Positions 24,181-37,394 of a stretch of DNA of 64,000 nt are shown one piece after another; the stretch's first letter is position 1, and each line of letters begins with the position of its first letter. The translations under genes were made by a program, and so were the position numbers. The stretch covers positions 10,407,678 through 10,471,677 of the forward strand of contig NC_092579.1 in assembly GCF_037975245.1 (NCBI RefSeq). Reading direction: 5' to 3'. The notes below the pieces were generated by a model, which searched no databases, was not told the DNA's origin, and was given only the letters and a program-made list of their open reading frames with translations. This stretch comes from Apostichopus japonicus. Taxonomy: Eukaryota > Echinodermata > Holothuroidea > Aspidochirotida > Stichopodidae.

Positions 24181-27100
24181 CCTCTATCAAATATTACATT
24201 TGATTTAAAGAAAATTAAAAATAATAAACATAAAATCACACTCGTTTGATTTTCCACTTTTTTATTTATATATTTGCACCTCATATCGCATCGTAAACGT
24301 TTATTTGTTATTTTTACACTTATACAAAAATTATGTAAATGAACGAAATACCACTTCTAATGTGTAAATACATCTAAATGCAACTCAATATTGCTTTACA
24401 TCATAGTGTTGAATATTCAGCTTTTTTAATACAAAGTTTAAACCTCGAGAAGCCATTTTCCTTTTCAAATTTCAAAACATGCATTATTGTCCGGAGAATG
24501 TTTTTGATGCCCAAATATTACTCTACTTACATTGTGGCAATTATATACACATGCAACGATTTTAATGCCAGGTGAAAGAAGGAAAAAAACAAGTAAATAT
24601 GGAATGCTTCTATTTTTAGTTACTAGTTTGCAAATCCAAACCTCTGAAAACCAGCTAGCCACTTGAAGTAACTTAACATATCAGCAGTTAAATTGAACCA
24701 AACAAATTTATGTTTAAAATTCGGTGTGTTTATCCTCAGATGATATAAACGCCTAGGCACTTCTTCCATGATGGTTATCGGCCCCTCGACCCCCCCCCCC
24801 CCCCACCCTCCACCCAGGCCCGGAAACGGTACCAGCCTCTTTTATGTGGAACGAACTTGACACAGAACACCACTTCCTGCCTCATTTCGTAGCACGCTTA
24901 ATATTTTGTTGCTGCTTTAAATTTTATTGTAATTAACATATATATTTTGATATAAAATGCAATGATAGCCCAAACAAGATCTCTAAATTTTTTACCCTGA
25001 AAGTCTGGAATTAACCATGCGTGAATAATGAAAGACAAACGTACAAGTACAACAACATCTCGACGACAAGTTATTAGGCCTATGCTCAATAGCTATGTCT
25101 TATTTTAAAATATGATTTACTAAATGATTCATTAACAATTAATAGAATTATGCTTTTTTCTTGGCTTTTGTTTCCTGAAAATATTTTAAGGATAACTTAA
25201 TCCTTAACATTTAATCCCTTGATGGAATATATTAGCTGTGAAGGGAAATTTAAAAAAGGCTTCCATTAAAGCAAACGACTAACAAGAAAATAATAATTAA
25301 TCTGACATCTATTATTATTGGCATATTCTTTTTTCCTTGTTGCATTTATCTCAGGCAGGATTTCGTTTTAAAGGTATCATGTAATTACACCAAATGTTAA
25401 ATTAGAGAAAACTCTTCTTTATTATACAAAATCGTCCACTGCAACTTGTTTGTATCCGAAACAACGGCGTTTGCTGTTTGTTCCTGGTGCATCATTAATC
25501 AACAAACGCTCAGGACAGGATTATCCACGTGCAACAGGGGCACGAGTTTAAACGTTCGGTAAAAAATTCAAAGAAATATTGTTATAACGTTACATTATTC
25601 TACGCTGTATATGGTACAAAAAGTTCAAAGAAGTCAAACGAAATGGACTTCGATATGCAGTCTTTACGCTGTTGATCAATGACTGTTTTTATGTGATGTT
25701 TTAATGTACGTATCATAACCACCGTGGGCAAATAGATGTCCTTTGTGAGCTATACATCCGGCGTTATCCGGTACCAATGTATCTCTATGGGAGCTCAAAT
25801 AAACTGTTTGCCACGGGCCTCCCACAAGCTTAATCCGGCACATCAAACAATGACCATTTTCACCATTTGGAGGGGGTCATACCTTCATTGTTATTGTTCA
25901 GCCTAATTAACAGCCCAAGTTGGGGCGTCAGTCGGTACGCATTTTAAAGATACGTCTCCTTTCCTAACGGTGGGTATCCTTTTTTCTGGACTTTTCGCTA
26001 AGGAGAACGTCCTTATAGAATGAGTCCAGCCTCATTTTGTTCAGTCTTTCCGACTCCCAAGTGAACTCCTGCACTACGGTACCCTAGCTCGTTCGCTCTC
26101 CATGTCAGATTCCTCGGATGACATATACTCAGTTGACATCACTGTACAGTCTGTCTTTTCTCTCCTCTGACCAGTCTATGTTCTTCATTGCGCTCAATCT
26201 ACACTGAAGTTTCTGTAAACAAAGACACAAGAATAAGTATGAATTAGACATATATAAAGATCAGTTGGCATATAGTTTACTTTTGTCGAAAAATATACTA
26301 GCTCCAACTGTCAATATCTCCAGCCCCCCCAGTGAAAAATGTGCGGAAGTATCATTCCGCCCCCTCCCCCCCCCCCCGCTTCGCAAGTCAGAAAAACCCC
26401 TTTTTCATTTCCAAATGAGAACAAAAAAATCTCATTTGGAGCACCAAATTGCATCTAAGGCCAGTCTTCAACCCCCCTACTCAAATGTACCTTCCTACGC
26501 CACTGTATGTTTCAACGGTTTACAAAGCAGATTTGTTTATGGGTTGGGGGAGGTAGGGGGTACGTAGTCGGGTGACGTTCACCATCACAAGGTTAGAACG
26601 TGAATGTATCAATAACAGTATACCCTGGCAAATTGTGCATGAAACATTTTACAGATATCTAAAAGGAGATTATTATATTATTTCTCTCACTGTCATATTT
26701 TAACTCTTTTAATTTATCGTTTTTAAAGGAGCGAATGCCTGTACAGGTCTAGGGTTTATATAACGGTGACTTTTAGTGATTGAAAAATTACATTAATAAG
26801 TCTTGGCCTAGTGTTACGTACCGAACAATCCAGTAGCACAGAGAACTTCGTTTTCGTTTTTTTTTCGAAAGAAGTTGTTCCTTCTCAGCCAGTAGTGCTC
26901 GGAGTGCCTTTAATTCTTCCTTCAAATGTTTGCACCGAGCTTTCTGTCACAACATGTGCATACTGCCGCGGTAGTTCCAACTGTCGCTGCTTCTAAATGT
27001 TTTTTCTTTTTCCTATACACGTATGACATTTTCCTGCGGAACATCATTAAAAACCAGCGACGGATCGAATTGAAAGTGTACTTTTATAAGCTGGCAACCT

Positions 27101-29380
27101 TGCTTCCACGGAGCTTTCTGTTACTTCTGCAATAAACCACGGAAACCGGAATCGTCCATTTTGAATGCTCTTTGCAAAAACTCGATTGAGGATCAAGTGC
27201 GGTGTGAATCAAACCAACGTGTTGCTACTTGTGATACCGCCTTTTGCTGATTTCAAATTGCCCGCTTTCTAGTAAGCCCAGGCTGTGACGTAATTAACTA
27301 TACTGAATACGTTATTGTTACTAACCAACTGGAGTAGCCAACCAGTGAACAGAAGTGACAGACAGTAAACTTTATCATTGTGATGTGACCGGAAATTTCA
27401 CTTGCTTATCTGGAAATGGTATTTATAGTAAGTAAGCAGTATACTTTCTGTTTCGTACATATATTGCGGTGGGTATTTGTGTGTTTCATCGCTTTACGTG
27501 CATGATATAGGCCTTGAATATACTTCTTCGAATATCACTTGACGGCATATTGAGAGAAATCGGCAGAGCAAAAAACGGACTGTTGAAATCTATCTCGACT
27601 AATCTATGAAAAAGGATATGGACAATGGGAATCGTGAGAGGAGCATTTAAAACGGGAGGAAGGGAGGGGAGGGGGAGGGGCAGGGGGGCATGTGGTAGGA
27701 GGTTGGAAAAAGTTTCGCACAAAATTTAAGCAAAAATTACTTAAATCTCAAATATGGATTTGCGCCGCTATGACCGACAAAGTTTAGCCGAGGTTTTTGA
27801 AGCCTGACACTGAGTACCGATTGTTCGATATCCCAGTTCCGAGGCTTGTGCCCCCCCCCCACCCACCCACCCTGTCCCCGTTTTTAAATAAATGCCCTAA
27901 ATAGCTATTCTGGACCCGACCATTTCTAAAGCCGCAAAAACGGCATCACCAAAGAACCGGCTAATTATATTTTAATTTCTATCTCAGGACTAAACTCGGG
28001 GGGTACATATAGTTGGATAGAAGGAGACATCCACAAATATCCAAAATATGACTCATTTGTAAAATTAGATGAATTCTACGACCATTCTGGATCAGTTTCG
28101 GGGAAAATGTTGTATCCATGAGATGTCAATGTGTTCCTCGACTTAACTTTCCAATTAAAATAGACGGATTACATTCTATAACAAAGGCATATGCAATTAA
28201 ACAGGTTCATAATAAAATTAAGAACGATTCTTTGCATTAACAGTTAAGTTTACCACACATTGGGGAACCCGACGAGGGGGGGGGGGCGAGTGGGTGGGGT
28301 GCACCACATGGTTGCATTGGGTCCCCAATATAGCGTTAAAGGAGGTCTAATTAAAGTACCCTAATTATTGTAAATGCTCATTTAAACGTCGCGGGTTCTC
28401 GGAAGCTAACTTGGCGAAAACAGCAAAGGGAAAACTCGATTGGATTTCAAGTGACAAAAATTGTGCGATGCTATACTCAGTGTGAATCCTCCAAGCCATA
28501 CTTTTTTTTTTTTTTGTCTTGTCTTCGAAAAGTCTTCAACGCAAAGCGATTCTTTTCACAATATCAGTTCATGGAAACTGCAATTATTATATTATCATTA
28601 TGTTCTACTAGTCCATAAATTTGTTAGTACAATCATGGAGGTAAAAACCTCCATCATACAATGGTACAATGTCCTTTCTACGCTTCTGTAGCTCCGTAGT
28701 TAGCATCCAACATTGATATTTCCGAATTCTACGGTCCAGCAACAATAGGCAGCTAAATTCAAATCTGTATGGAAGCCGTGAACTGCCGCTTCTAAAACTT
28801 GTTGACGATCTCGTGAACTTATGTTAAAGTCGGAGGAAACTGAATATAGCAGTTTGTCGATCATTTAACCATGCTTTGACTCAGTGATCATATAGAAGCT
28901 GGAATCTTACAATAAACAATTAAACAATGTGAAGCGTGTCACAGTGACAATAACATTTGATATTCACATGTTATTCAGTATATCACGCCTTTTTGACAGT
29001 AATCACAAACACATTCTTGCTATATTTTTCAGAGACCCACGAGTTATCATTTTAAATGGTTTGAAATTCTGACACTCTTCAAAATGCGGCAGTATTTAAT
29101 TTTTAATTTTATTCAGTTCCATATCAACAGCGTAATGATATAGCTACATTCCATTTTTGACATTCAACATATTAAATATCACTTGTGTATTTGACGTTAC
29201 TTGATCGAGATGGAGTTTGCAATAACTTTCAGGAAAATTCGTTTCATATATATAACTATTGGAGAATAAAACCATTACCTTGATCCGGCACATGCATATG
29301 GATTTCGCTGTGTGTACTACGTATTGTAATATAGGCGCTCTATTTTTGCCTTAATACGGCACTTATGTATGTTTATTTAC
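24181..29380. other. Interior of the putative giant element, no gene recognised
   Basis: About 5.2 kb with ORFs of 100 codons or fewer and no family motifs. C-runs and G-runs lie at 24791-24804, 26370-26382, 27850-27859 and 28276-28286. At about 26499-26510 the sequence CCTACGCCACTG resembles one hAT-type end, with no partner identified. Confidence 0.4.
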
Positions 29381-29650
<270 letters not shown>

Positions 29651-30475
29651 AGGTCTATATGTTTGGGACTTGCTATTCTGTTTATTTAAGACTTGCATGT
29701 GTCTCAAGCATGAATGTATTACGGTACCCTCACAGGATAATACTTCCGTGTCTCAGGTATGCATTTCTTTAATGGAATTATATAACGGACACAGGACAAT
29801 CTAGGCTATATATATATTTGCATATAGGTGCGTGATTTTTACAAACACCACACGTGAATATGCCAATTTTTTGGCATCATGCTTATTTTCTCAAGCGATA
29901 TAAATTATTTACGACATTTCCGTTAAAACTAAACAGTAATGAACGTCGTTTACGTATTATACACAGGGAAGTAGCTAAGGCCTGATGATTGAGAGTGGGT
30001 ACGTAGGGGGGGGGGGGGGAGATGTAGTGGCTGAAATTCCAACTGGATGGGATTTGGAGCCAGAAAATTCCGACTGCTGCCTTGTAACCCGCAGCCCCCC
30101 CCCACACACCCTACTCGTCAACGATACAGTCAGTGTCTCTCAGTCAGTCAGACACTCCATCTTTCGCGACTGCACTTTTGTTTTTTCGGTACATTTGTAC
30201 CACTGGCCCTCACTTCACAAAATTTATTAATCACTCTGGTTAGCGAGTAAGCAATGAGTATAAGTTATCTGCTTGATAGGCTACATAGACTGCCAACTAA
30301 AAAAGCTATGTTAATGTAACAAAGGGGAAAACTTTTCTTTTTCAACAAATTATATTCGACGACATAGTGAACTACCCCAAAATACAGTGCTTTTTCCTAG
30401 CGCGCTTAATATTATTTTCTTGGGGGGGGGGCTATTTATCACTCACATGAAAAAATTAAATTGTTCAATTCATTC
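29651..30475. other. Intergenic within the giant element
   Basis: G- and C-runs at 30007-30019, 30094-30102 and 30421-30430; no gene recognised. Confidence 0.4.
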
Positions 30476-30479
30476 CAAC

Positions 30480-30805
30480 TGAGCATTGGGAATGAAGTGA
30501 ACAGTTAAACATTTTGCAGAAAAATGTTGAGTTGACGAGATACGATAAGTTGCCAATTAAACATTTTGCAGAAAATTTTACAATTGCTCAATTGGGATGA
30601 AGTGAACAACTGAACATTTTGCCAAAAACATGTCCAATTAACGAGATAAGATAAGTTGTCAATTGAACATTTTGCAGAAAATTTTTCCATTGCTCAGATG
30701 GAATGAAGTGAACAAGTGAACAATTTGCAGCAAAATGTCCAATACACGAGATATGATAAGTTGTCAATAAAACATTTTTCAAAAATTGTTCAATTGCTCA
30801 CTTTA
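30480..30805 (+). repeat. Tandem repeat, ~117-bp unit, about 3 copies
   Basis: Each unit carries GGAATGAAGTGAACA or a close variant, then AACATTTTGC, ACGAGATA.GATAAGTTG and a second CATTTTGCAGAAAA. Copies begin near 30488, 30595 and 30701. Minus-strand ORFs across it are shadows. Confidence 0.85.
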
Positions 30806-31440
30806 AGCAACTAAGCAATCCAACATTTTTCTGTTTTTTTTTGGATAAGATTTTATCTTGTTATTTTAACAATTTACTGAAAAATTTCACTTTATGGGCA
30901 AAGTTTTTCTTATGTTGATGGCCATTTTAAGCTTCCGTAGAATAACATTGAGCGTTTTAATTGTATACGTTGTACAGGAGTTTATTAGGCATTTTTCTTT
31001 TAGAGTATTCAAAATCACACGAAGTTTTGTAAGGTGGAGTATAAGAACCGCGAGATACAATTTCTTAATATGACAAGGAAAACGTGGTAAATATGACTGA
31101 TTAAAGGTCAAGTTTGACCGAAAATTGTAGGTCACTCACAAATAGCAAGAATTTATGAAAAATAGAGTGCCACAGTCGGAAATTCCGTACTCATAAGCGT
31201 ACGTATACAATTTTAATCTAAGGCTGATGGGTACAGTTTCTTCCTCGTTATGATCCCCCACTATAATTTTCAGTTGATATATGTAATCAACATATTATGT
31301 TAAATTAAAAGTAAGTACAGGTATCATCGACCTATATATGAAATTGATCGCAGAGTCAATCAGGCGTAATAGATTTAGGGAGGGGAAATTGATTGTGGGG
31401 TGAGGGGCTTTGAGTTCAAATACGTATACTCATCATAAGT
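30806..31440. other. Intergenic within the giant element
   Basis: AT-rich; an 82-codon minus ORF at 30887-31135 shows no motif. Nothing recognised. Confidence 0.4.
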
Positions 31441-31444
31441 AGTC

Positions 31445-31685
31445 TGTAATGGCCCCAAATTACGGCATGCTGTAATTGCTGGAAGTTTTCAAAGAAGTCC
31501 TTTCCTGAAGGTGTTCACTCTCCATATTGTTCGCTGACATTTTAAACACACACAACAAGATGACCAAATTTCCCAGTTAGGTGAATTTCCTCCAAGGTGG
31601 TTAATAAAACAGTTTAAGAATTTTAACATAAGGTGCCCATATTTTAATATGTAGCATATATGGGACCAATAAATCATACTTAGTA
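31445..31685 (+). repeat. MITE-like ~235-bp repeat, copy b
   Basis: Same family as 22437-22675, starting at GGCCCCAAATTACGGCATGC. It heads a larger segment (31445-33400) that is duplicated in diverged form at 33405-34075. Confidence 0.75.
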
Positions 31686-31831
31686 TGATAGTAATATTTA
31701 GTAGTGTAGGGTCTACTCGTTTGTATTGGGCTTTAACCTAGTGAAGTTGCATATAACAAGGTTTGAACCTAACTGGAGACCAAAACTTCCCGGTATGTAA
31801 CACCTTCGAAAAATAAATGAAGAGGCGCGGG

Positions 31832-33310
31832 AGGGGGGGGGGGGGGGTCGGGGGTCGGACAGAGGATTCAAGAAATTATGTAATATATTGGCTTCTTAAA
31901 TAGTGCAGTTCCTAAAGGGTCTACTCGTTTGTATTGGATTTTAATGCCTTCTAAATCGCTTAATTTTCAAACATGTTCTGTGAAGACTACTATATTTCAG
32001 TCATACTTTCCCAAGCGTGGGCACAATTCCCCTTAGCGTGGGCACAATAAAGTTACTGTCACACATGCATGTTAACCAATATGTATATGTGTATCTATGT
32101 ATATGTGTCGGGGGGGGGGGGGTCGGGTGTCGGAAAGAGGATTCAAGAAAGAATGTAATATATAGGCTTCTTTAATAGTGCAGTTCCTAAAGGGTCTACT
32201 CGTTTGTATTGGGTTTTAATTCCTTCTAAATTGCTTAATTTTCAAACGGTTTCTGTGAAGACTACTATATTTCAGTCATACTTTCCCAAGCGTGGGCACA
32301 ATTCCCCTAAGCGTGGGCACAATAAAGTTACTGTCACACATGCATGTTAACAATATATATATATATATATATGTGTATATATGTATATGTGTCGGGGGGG
32401 GGGGGGTCGGGGTCGGAAAGAGGATTCAAGAAAGTATGTAATATATAGGCTTCTTAAATAGTGCAGTTCCTAAAGGGTCTACTCGTTTGTATTGGGTTTT
32501 AATGCTTTCTAAATCGCTTAATTTTCGAACAGTTTCTGTGAAGACTACTATATTTCAGTGATACTTTCCCAAGCGTGGGCACAATTCTCCTAAGCGTGGG
32601 CACAATAAAGTTACTGTCACACATGCATGTTAACCAATATGTACGGTTTCTGTGAAGACTACTATATTTCAGTGATACTTTTCCAAGCGTGGGCACAATT
32701 CCCCTAAGCGTGGGCACAATAAAGTTACTGTCACACATGCATGTTAACCAATATGTATATGTGTATATATGTATATGTGTCGGAGGGGGGGGGGGGGGGT
32801 CTGGTGTCGGAAAGAGGATTCAAGAAAGTATGTAATATATAGGCTTCTTTAATAGTGCAGTTCCTAAAGGGTCTACTCGTTTGTATTGGGTTTTAATTCC
32901 TTCTAAATTTGCTTAATTTTCAAACGGTTTCTGTGAAGACTACTATATTTCAGTCATACTTTCCCAAGCGTGGGCACAATTCCCCTAAGCGTGGGCACAA
33001 TAAAGTTACTGTCACAAATGCATGTTAACCAAAATGTGTATAAATGTATATGTGTCGGGGGGGGGGGGGGGGTCGGGGTCGGAAAGAGGATTCAAGAAAG
33101 TATGTAATATATAGGCTTCTTAAATAGTGCAGTTCCTAAAGGGTCAACTCGTTTGTATTGGGTTTTAATGCCATCTAAATCGCTTAATTTTCGAACAGTT
33201 TCTGTGAAGACTACTATATTTCAGTGATACTTTCCCAAGCGTGGGCACAATTCCCCTAAGCGTGGGCACAATAAAGTTACTGTCACACATGCATGTTAAC
33301 CAATATGTAT
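31832..33310 (+). repeat. Satellite array, ~280-bp unit, five copies
   Basis: Units start with a 10-18-base G-run and TCGG, at about 31832, 32109, 32395, 32784 and 33057. Each contains GGGTCTACTCGTTTGTATTG (with small variants), then TTTCTGTGAAGACTACTATA, two copies of AGCGTGGGCACAAT about 22 bp apart, AAAGTTACTGTCACA and a TATATG-rich tail. The third unit is longer because about 104 bp (32644-32750) repeats its second half. One diverged unit sits at about 33760-34010. Confidence 0.95.
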
Positions 33311-33404
33311 ATGTGTAGTGTATGCGGCTGCGTACATTATACATATGTTGTCTATGTATATATGTTAATCGTACATATGTCTGTATTTGAGACTGTATCT
33401 GTGG

Positions 33405-34075
33405 ACTGTATTGGCCGCAAATTAAGCAACTTGCAATAATTGCTAGGAATGTTCAAAAAAAATACTTTCCTTGGAGGTCTTCGCTCTCCAAATTGTTCTC
33501 AGACATTCTTAATGAACACAAAAGATGACTGAATGTCTAGTGAGGTAATTTTTCTTCCAACGAGGTAATATAACCGTTTAAGAATATTGACCAGGGGTGA
33601 GGTGACCATTTTTTAATATATGGCATATATGGGCCAATACAGCATACTTGAATCCTTCTACATAACCTATATTAGTTGCATATAACAAGTTTGAACCTAA
33701 CTGGACACCCAAACTTCTCCCGTAGCAACGTAAACACCTTCGAAAATTAAACGGGTGAGAGGGGGGGGGGGGGGTCGGAGTGTTTGAAAGAGAATATAAG
33801 AAAGTATATGATGTATAGGCTTTTGTCTCACTTGCATTTTTTTCATGGGGCCTTCTCGTTTGTACATGGTGTAATGCCTTCCAAATTGTAAAATTTAAGA
33901 ACAGGTTTCATGACAACTAGCCTAATATATTTCAATCATACTTTCCCAAGCGTGGGCACAATTCCCTAAGCGTGGCACAATACGGATCATATGTACATAT
34001 GTGTGTGTTTAGTGTACGCGGCTGCGTGCAGTACACGTTGTATATGTTCATTTTAATCGTTACGTCTGTATCTAG
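33405..34075 (+). repeat. Diverged single-unit duplicate of the 31445-33400 segment
   Basis: The same order of blocks: MITE-like copy c (33405-33660), the GCATATAACAAG..TTTGAACCTAACTGG block (33676-33705), a G-run with TCGG, one satellite unit, then a tail with GCGGCTGCGT. The longer segment has the same tail at about 33324. Only one satellite unit is present here against five there. Confidence 0.75.
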
Positions 34076-34529
34076 CCGGTAAGCAATAGGCCCTACCTAC
34101 AAGTTGTTTTTCATTCTATATATTAATCTTCGTGGCATTGTTCCACTAATTTTGAGGTGAATGTTTGTAAAATGTTTCCATGTTTGAATTCAGTGTTCAA
34201 TAACATTATCTACAATAGAAAATTTTCAATAGAAATGAACGTGGAACACATTTCTGGCGTCAACATGTGTCATTTATTTACACTTGCTTTCTATCGCTGC
34301 AACAGAAACATTTGCAGCAATGAATAAGAGAGGAAAGGGAGAGCAAAATCGTTATTAAGTTGTCGCATTCCTGCAGTAAAGAGTGCACCGTCTTAACTAC
34401 AAATTTATAAATATATACTTTGTACCTCGTAAAACGTGTTTGGTAAAGTATGTTCTTTACTTTGAATCTTTTACTTGCAATTGTTTAGATTTTACACCCC
34501 AATACAAAACCAGTATATCCCGCTCCAAT

Positions 34530-34745
34530 GGTTTGCTGTTTTGGCCCCTAATATACCAGGTATTCAAATATGGTCACCTTTGATACAAAAAAAAAAAATA
34601 TTGTATTTGTATTACCACCCTTGAGGAAATTAACATTCAGTCATTTTATGTCTTTAATTTAGAAAGTATGAGAACAATTTGGAAAGTAAAGACCTCCTGG
34701 AAGGTAATTTTTGTAAACTACTGGCAGTTATATATAGCCACCGAC
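34530..34745 (-). repeat. MITE-like repeat, copy d, reverse orientation
   Basis: Starts TTTTGGCCCCTAATATACCA and includes GGTCACCTTTGATAC, CATTCAGTCATTTTATGT and AAGACCTCCTGGAA, the reverse complement of landmarks in copy a. Confidence 0.7.
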
Positions 34746-36016
34746 AAATTGCTCAACGGGCAAGTATTAGCTTTGAAGTCATGTTTTCAGGATCACCACC
34801 CTATAAGTGTGTTATACATGTGCACATAATGGTAGCAGTGTTATACATATGAGCTGTTAATGTTACCCTAAAACTGTGGCTTTCTAGGCATTAACCCATC
34901 ATTTCATGCTCACGACCCGACCTATAGCCAGATTGTTTAACAGGTGAGTTACAACTCCCTGATTTAACTAGTAATTAGCTAGGAAGCACATTAACGCAGG
35001 AGGATCACCATCCTTTTGGAAATTTTCCAGTTCATATACTCCCTTAATGGGGTATAAGAGAATGTATAGCAAACGCTGATACGTGTGCGAAAATTATCAA
35101 AGGAGAAAACAACCTCCCCGTGTGAAAAGAAAACAAAGAACAATAAGAAAGCAGACGTTAATTCAGTAAGCGTATACTGTTACTTTCAAACGTATATAGT
35201 ATCAGCAGGGAGTTGTTATGCAACTCCCTGGTATTAGTCAGCCATACATTTCGTACGCTATTCGCGGTCACATTATTAACCCTCCTGTTGTCATGTAAGC
35301 AGCTTTGACCGCGTTTGAAAACAAGCGCGTTTTTTCATGCTGGTTTTGCTGTCGTTTGATTGGAGGATGAACAGCGACTGATCAGGGAGGTCTAAAATAT
35401 CACCTCCCTGATCAACAGATGAGGGTTGTTCATTGCGGTTTCACAAATTCTCTACAATAAACCAATTGGATGCACTGTTCTGTTAGATACAGTATAAGGC
35501 AGGCCGTGTCGTGTATTTTCATTGTTGTTTCTGCATATGTATGTATGTATGTATGTATATGTGATCTTCCCGCAAGCAGGAACTCGCGAAAGAAGCCATG
35601 GAGGCTTGTATGCATCAAGAAGCCATGGAGGCTTGTATGCATCAAGAAGCAGATAAACCAAACACGTACCATACTAATCGGACATAAATAATAATAAATA
35701 ATAAAAAACGTCAGGCCAACTTACTTTAACACATAAATAATTATACATAAAAAAGTTAGACAGACAGATGAGGAGACCCGTGTATGTGTCTTATCATCTG
35801 TTTTCTCATGATTCCAGCGGTAGTGATAAGAATATCGATCAGCCATGCCATAGCGCCAAACTTAATTCTTTGTGAGGGCGAGCTGTTTGTTGAGGTATTA
35901 TGATGGAGGGCCCGCAACGTGAATTACGTTATAACTTACCAAAATGAGCAACCACGAGGAAATTTGCTGATACTCTCATAGAATTAGCTTGAGGAGTTTT
36001 GTTGGTTTGACGGCTG

Positions 36017-36051
<35 letters not shown>

Positions 36052-36149
36052 TATAACTGAACAAAGTATGAGAAATACATTGTGAGGTACATATGGTTGT
36101 ATGTATGTGCAAGCCATGCACATTCACGTTGAAAGATATATGCTGTATA
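34746..36149. other. Giant-element interior with hairpins and short repeats
   Basis: Two perfect hairpins (35206-35230 and 35379-35414), a TATG microsatellite (about 35536-35559), a 29-bp unit repeated twice with GAAGCCATGGAGGCTTGTAT (35593-35652), and CA/TA repeats at 36018-36050. No gene recognised. Confidence 0.6.
35206..35414. repeat. Two perfect short hairpins sharing a CAGGGAG core
   Basis: Hairpin 1: CAGGGAGTTG (35206-35215), loop of 5, CAACTCCCTG (35221-35230). Hairpin 2: TGATCAGGGAGGT (35379-35391), loop of 10, ACCTCCCTGATCA (35402-35414). A third half-site, CAACTCCCTG, lies at about 34950. Confidence 0.85.
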
Positions 36150-36365
36150 AGAACAATGTTAGATATTCAAATATGGTCATCTTTGGTCAAATCCTTTAAC
36201 ATTTTTATATTACCACGTGCACCCTGAAGGAAATTTACCTCACTGGACATTCAGTCATCTTGTATGTCCATTTACTAGAATTTCAAGAGAACACTTTGGA
36301 AGAGTTAAAACCTTTCTTTTTGAAAACTTCTAGCAAGTACTTTAGCATGCTATAATTACAGACGA
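36150..36365 (-). repeat. MITE-like repeat, copy e, reverse orientation
   Basis: Contains ATTCAAATATGGTCATCTTT, GGACATTCAGTCATCTTG and TAGCATGCTATAATT, the inverse of copy a landmarks. It abuts the right subterminal zone of the giant element. Confidence 0.7.
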
Positions 36366-36399
36366 ACATATAATGAACCGAATAGGCAGATGATTGTCT

Positions 36400-37394
36400 C
36401 GGTAAAAATTACCCGTGGGTATAAATTAAATGTGACGTATATGGGCGTTGTAATCATACCGTAATCACGTTCTGTGTATTTTTTGAAATTTCCGACGCTT
36501 AAGTTAATATTAATCATCTCTTAAATTCCGAATCTTTATTGAGTCAACGTAAGCGAAGTTGATGTAATCATGCTGTACTGACACTCGTGGTATGTATATG
36601 CTCTGCGCTCGACGCGTAAGTGAATCGTAATCTTCCCGTAAATTCCGAATTCAGTGGAGAATACATTCAACGTAAACGCAATGCGTAAGTTGGTGTAATC
36701 ATGCTGTAATCCCGTGGTGTGCATGCTTCGGAATTTCCGACGTGTATATCCTAAACATGCCGTACTGTGCCTGTTTCAGGTGAACGAAAATAACTTAAAC
36801 TTGACGTTTAAGGATTTCGTAATCAATACGTAAACGCTGAAATGAACGTATTTGGGTATTTGTAAGTTAATTGTAAATATACAGTAAATTTTTTAACTGC
36901 ACTCGTTTCAGCCAACGTAAATGTTGAAATTTTGTTCATGAGATGCAGTCACAGGGTAATATCATTATCGGAAAGATTGACATGAGAATTGTGTCCAGTG
37001 TTTTATTTCATGGAACAATCAACGTTAACGTCATGCTTAAGTTTGGCGAAGTTTGTTGTAAACGCGTTGTATCTATGCTACGAGTTTCCGATGTGTAAGA
37101 TAATCGTAATCCTGTCGTAAATTTCTTCGTGGCGAGATTAAGGTCAACGTAAACGTGGAGAAGAAATAAGTTTTAATAAATACGAAAGTAATTATTAACT
37201 TCCGATATGTAAGTTGTCATAAACGTAACGGAAATCTGTTGTTCCGTGTTTACAATGTTTACGGATGCGTAATCACATCGTAAACGCGTTGTTCCAAAAT
37301 GTACGGGTTTCCGATGTTTAAGGTGACCGTAAGCAAGACGTAAACATCCAAGGACTGTGCTTACGATAACTTAAATGCGTGTCTTTTTCCCGTG
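36400..37394. repeat. Right subterminal zone rich in CGTAA/TTACG
   Basis: Dense CGTAAAC, CGTAAT, TTTCCGA and GTAAG words over nearly 1 kb, for example CCGTAAATTCCGAAT and TTTCCGATGTGTAAG. It is similar in style to 23679-24180 read on the other strand and ends at the inverted terminus. Confidence 0.75.
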
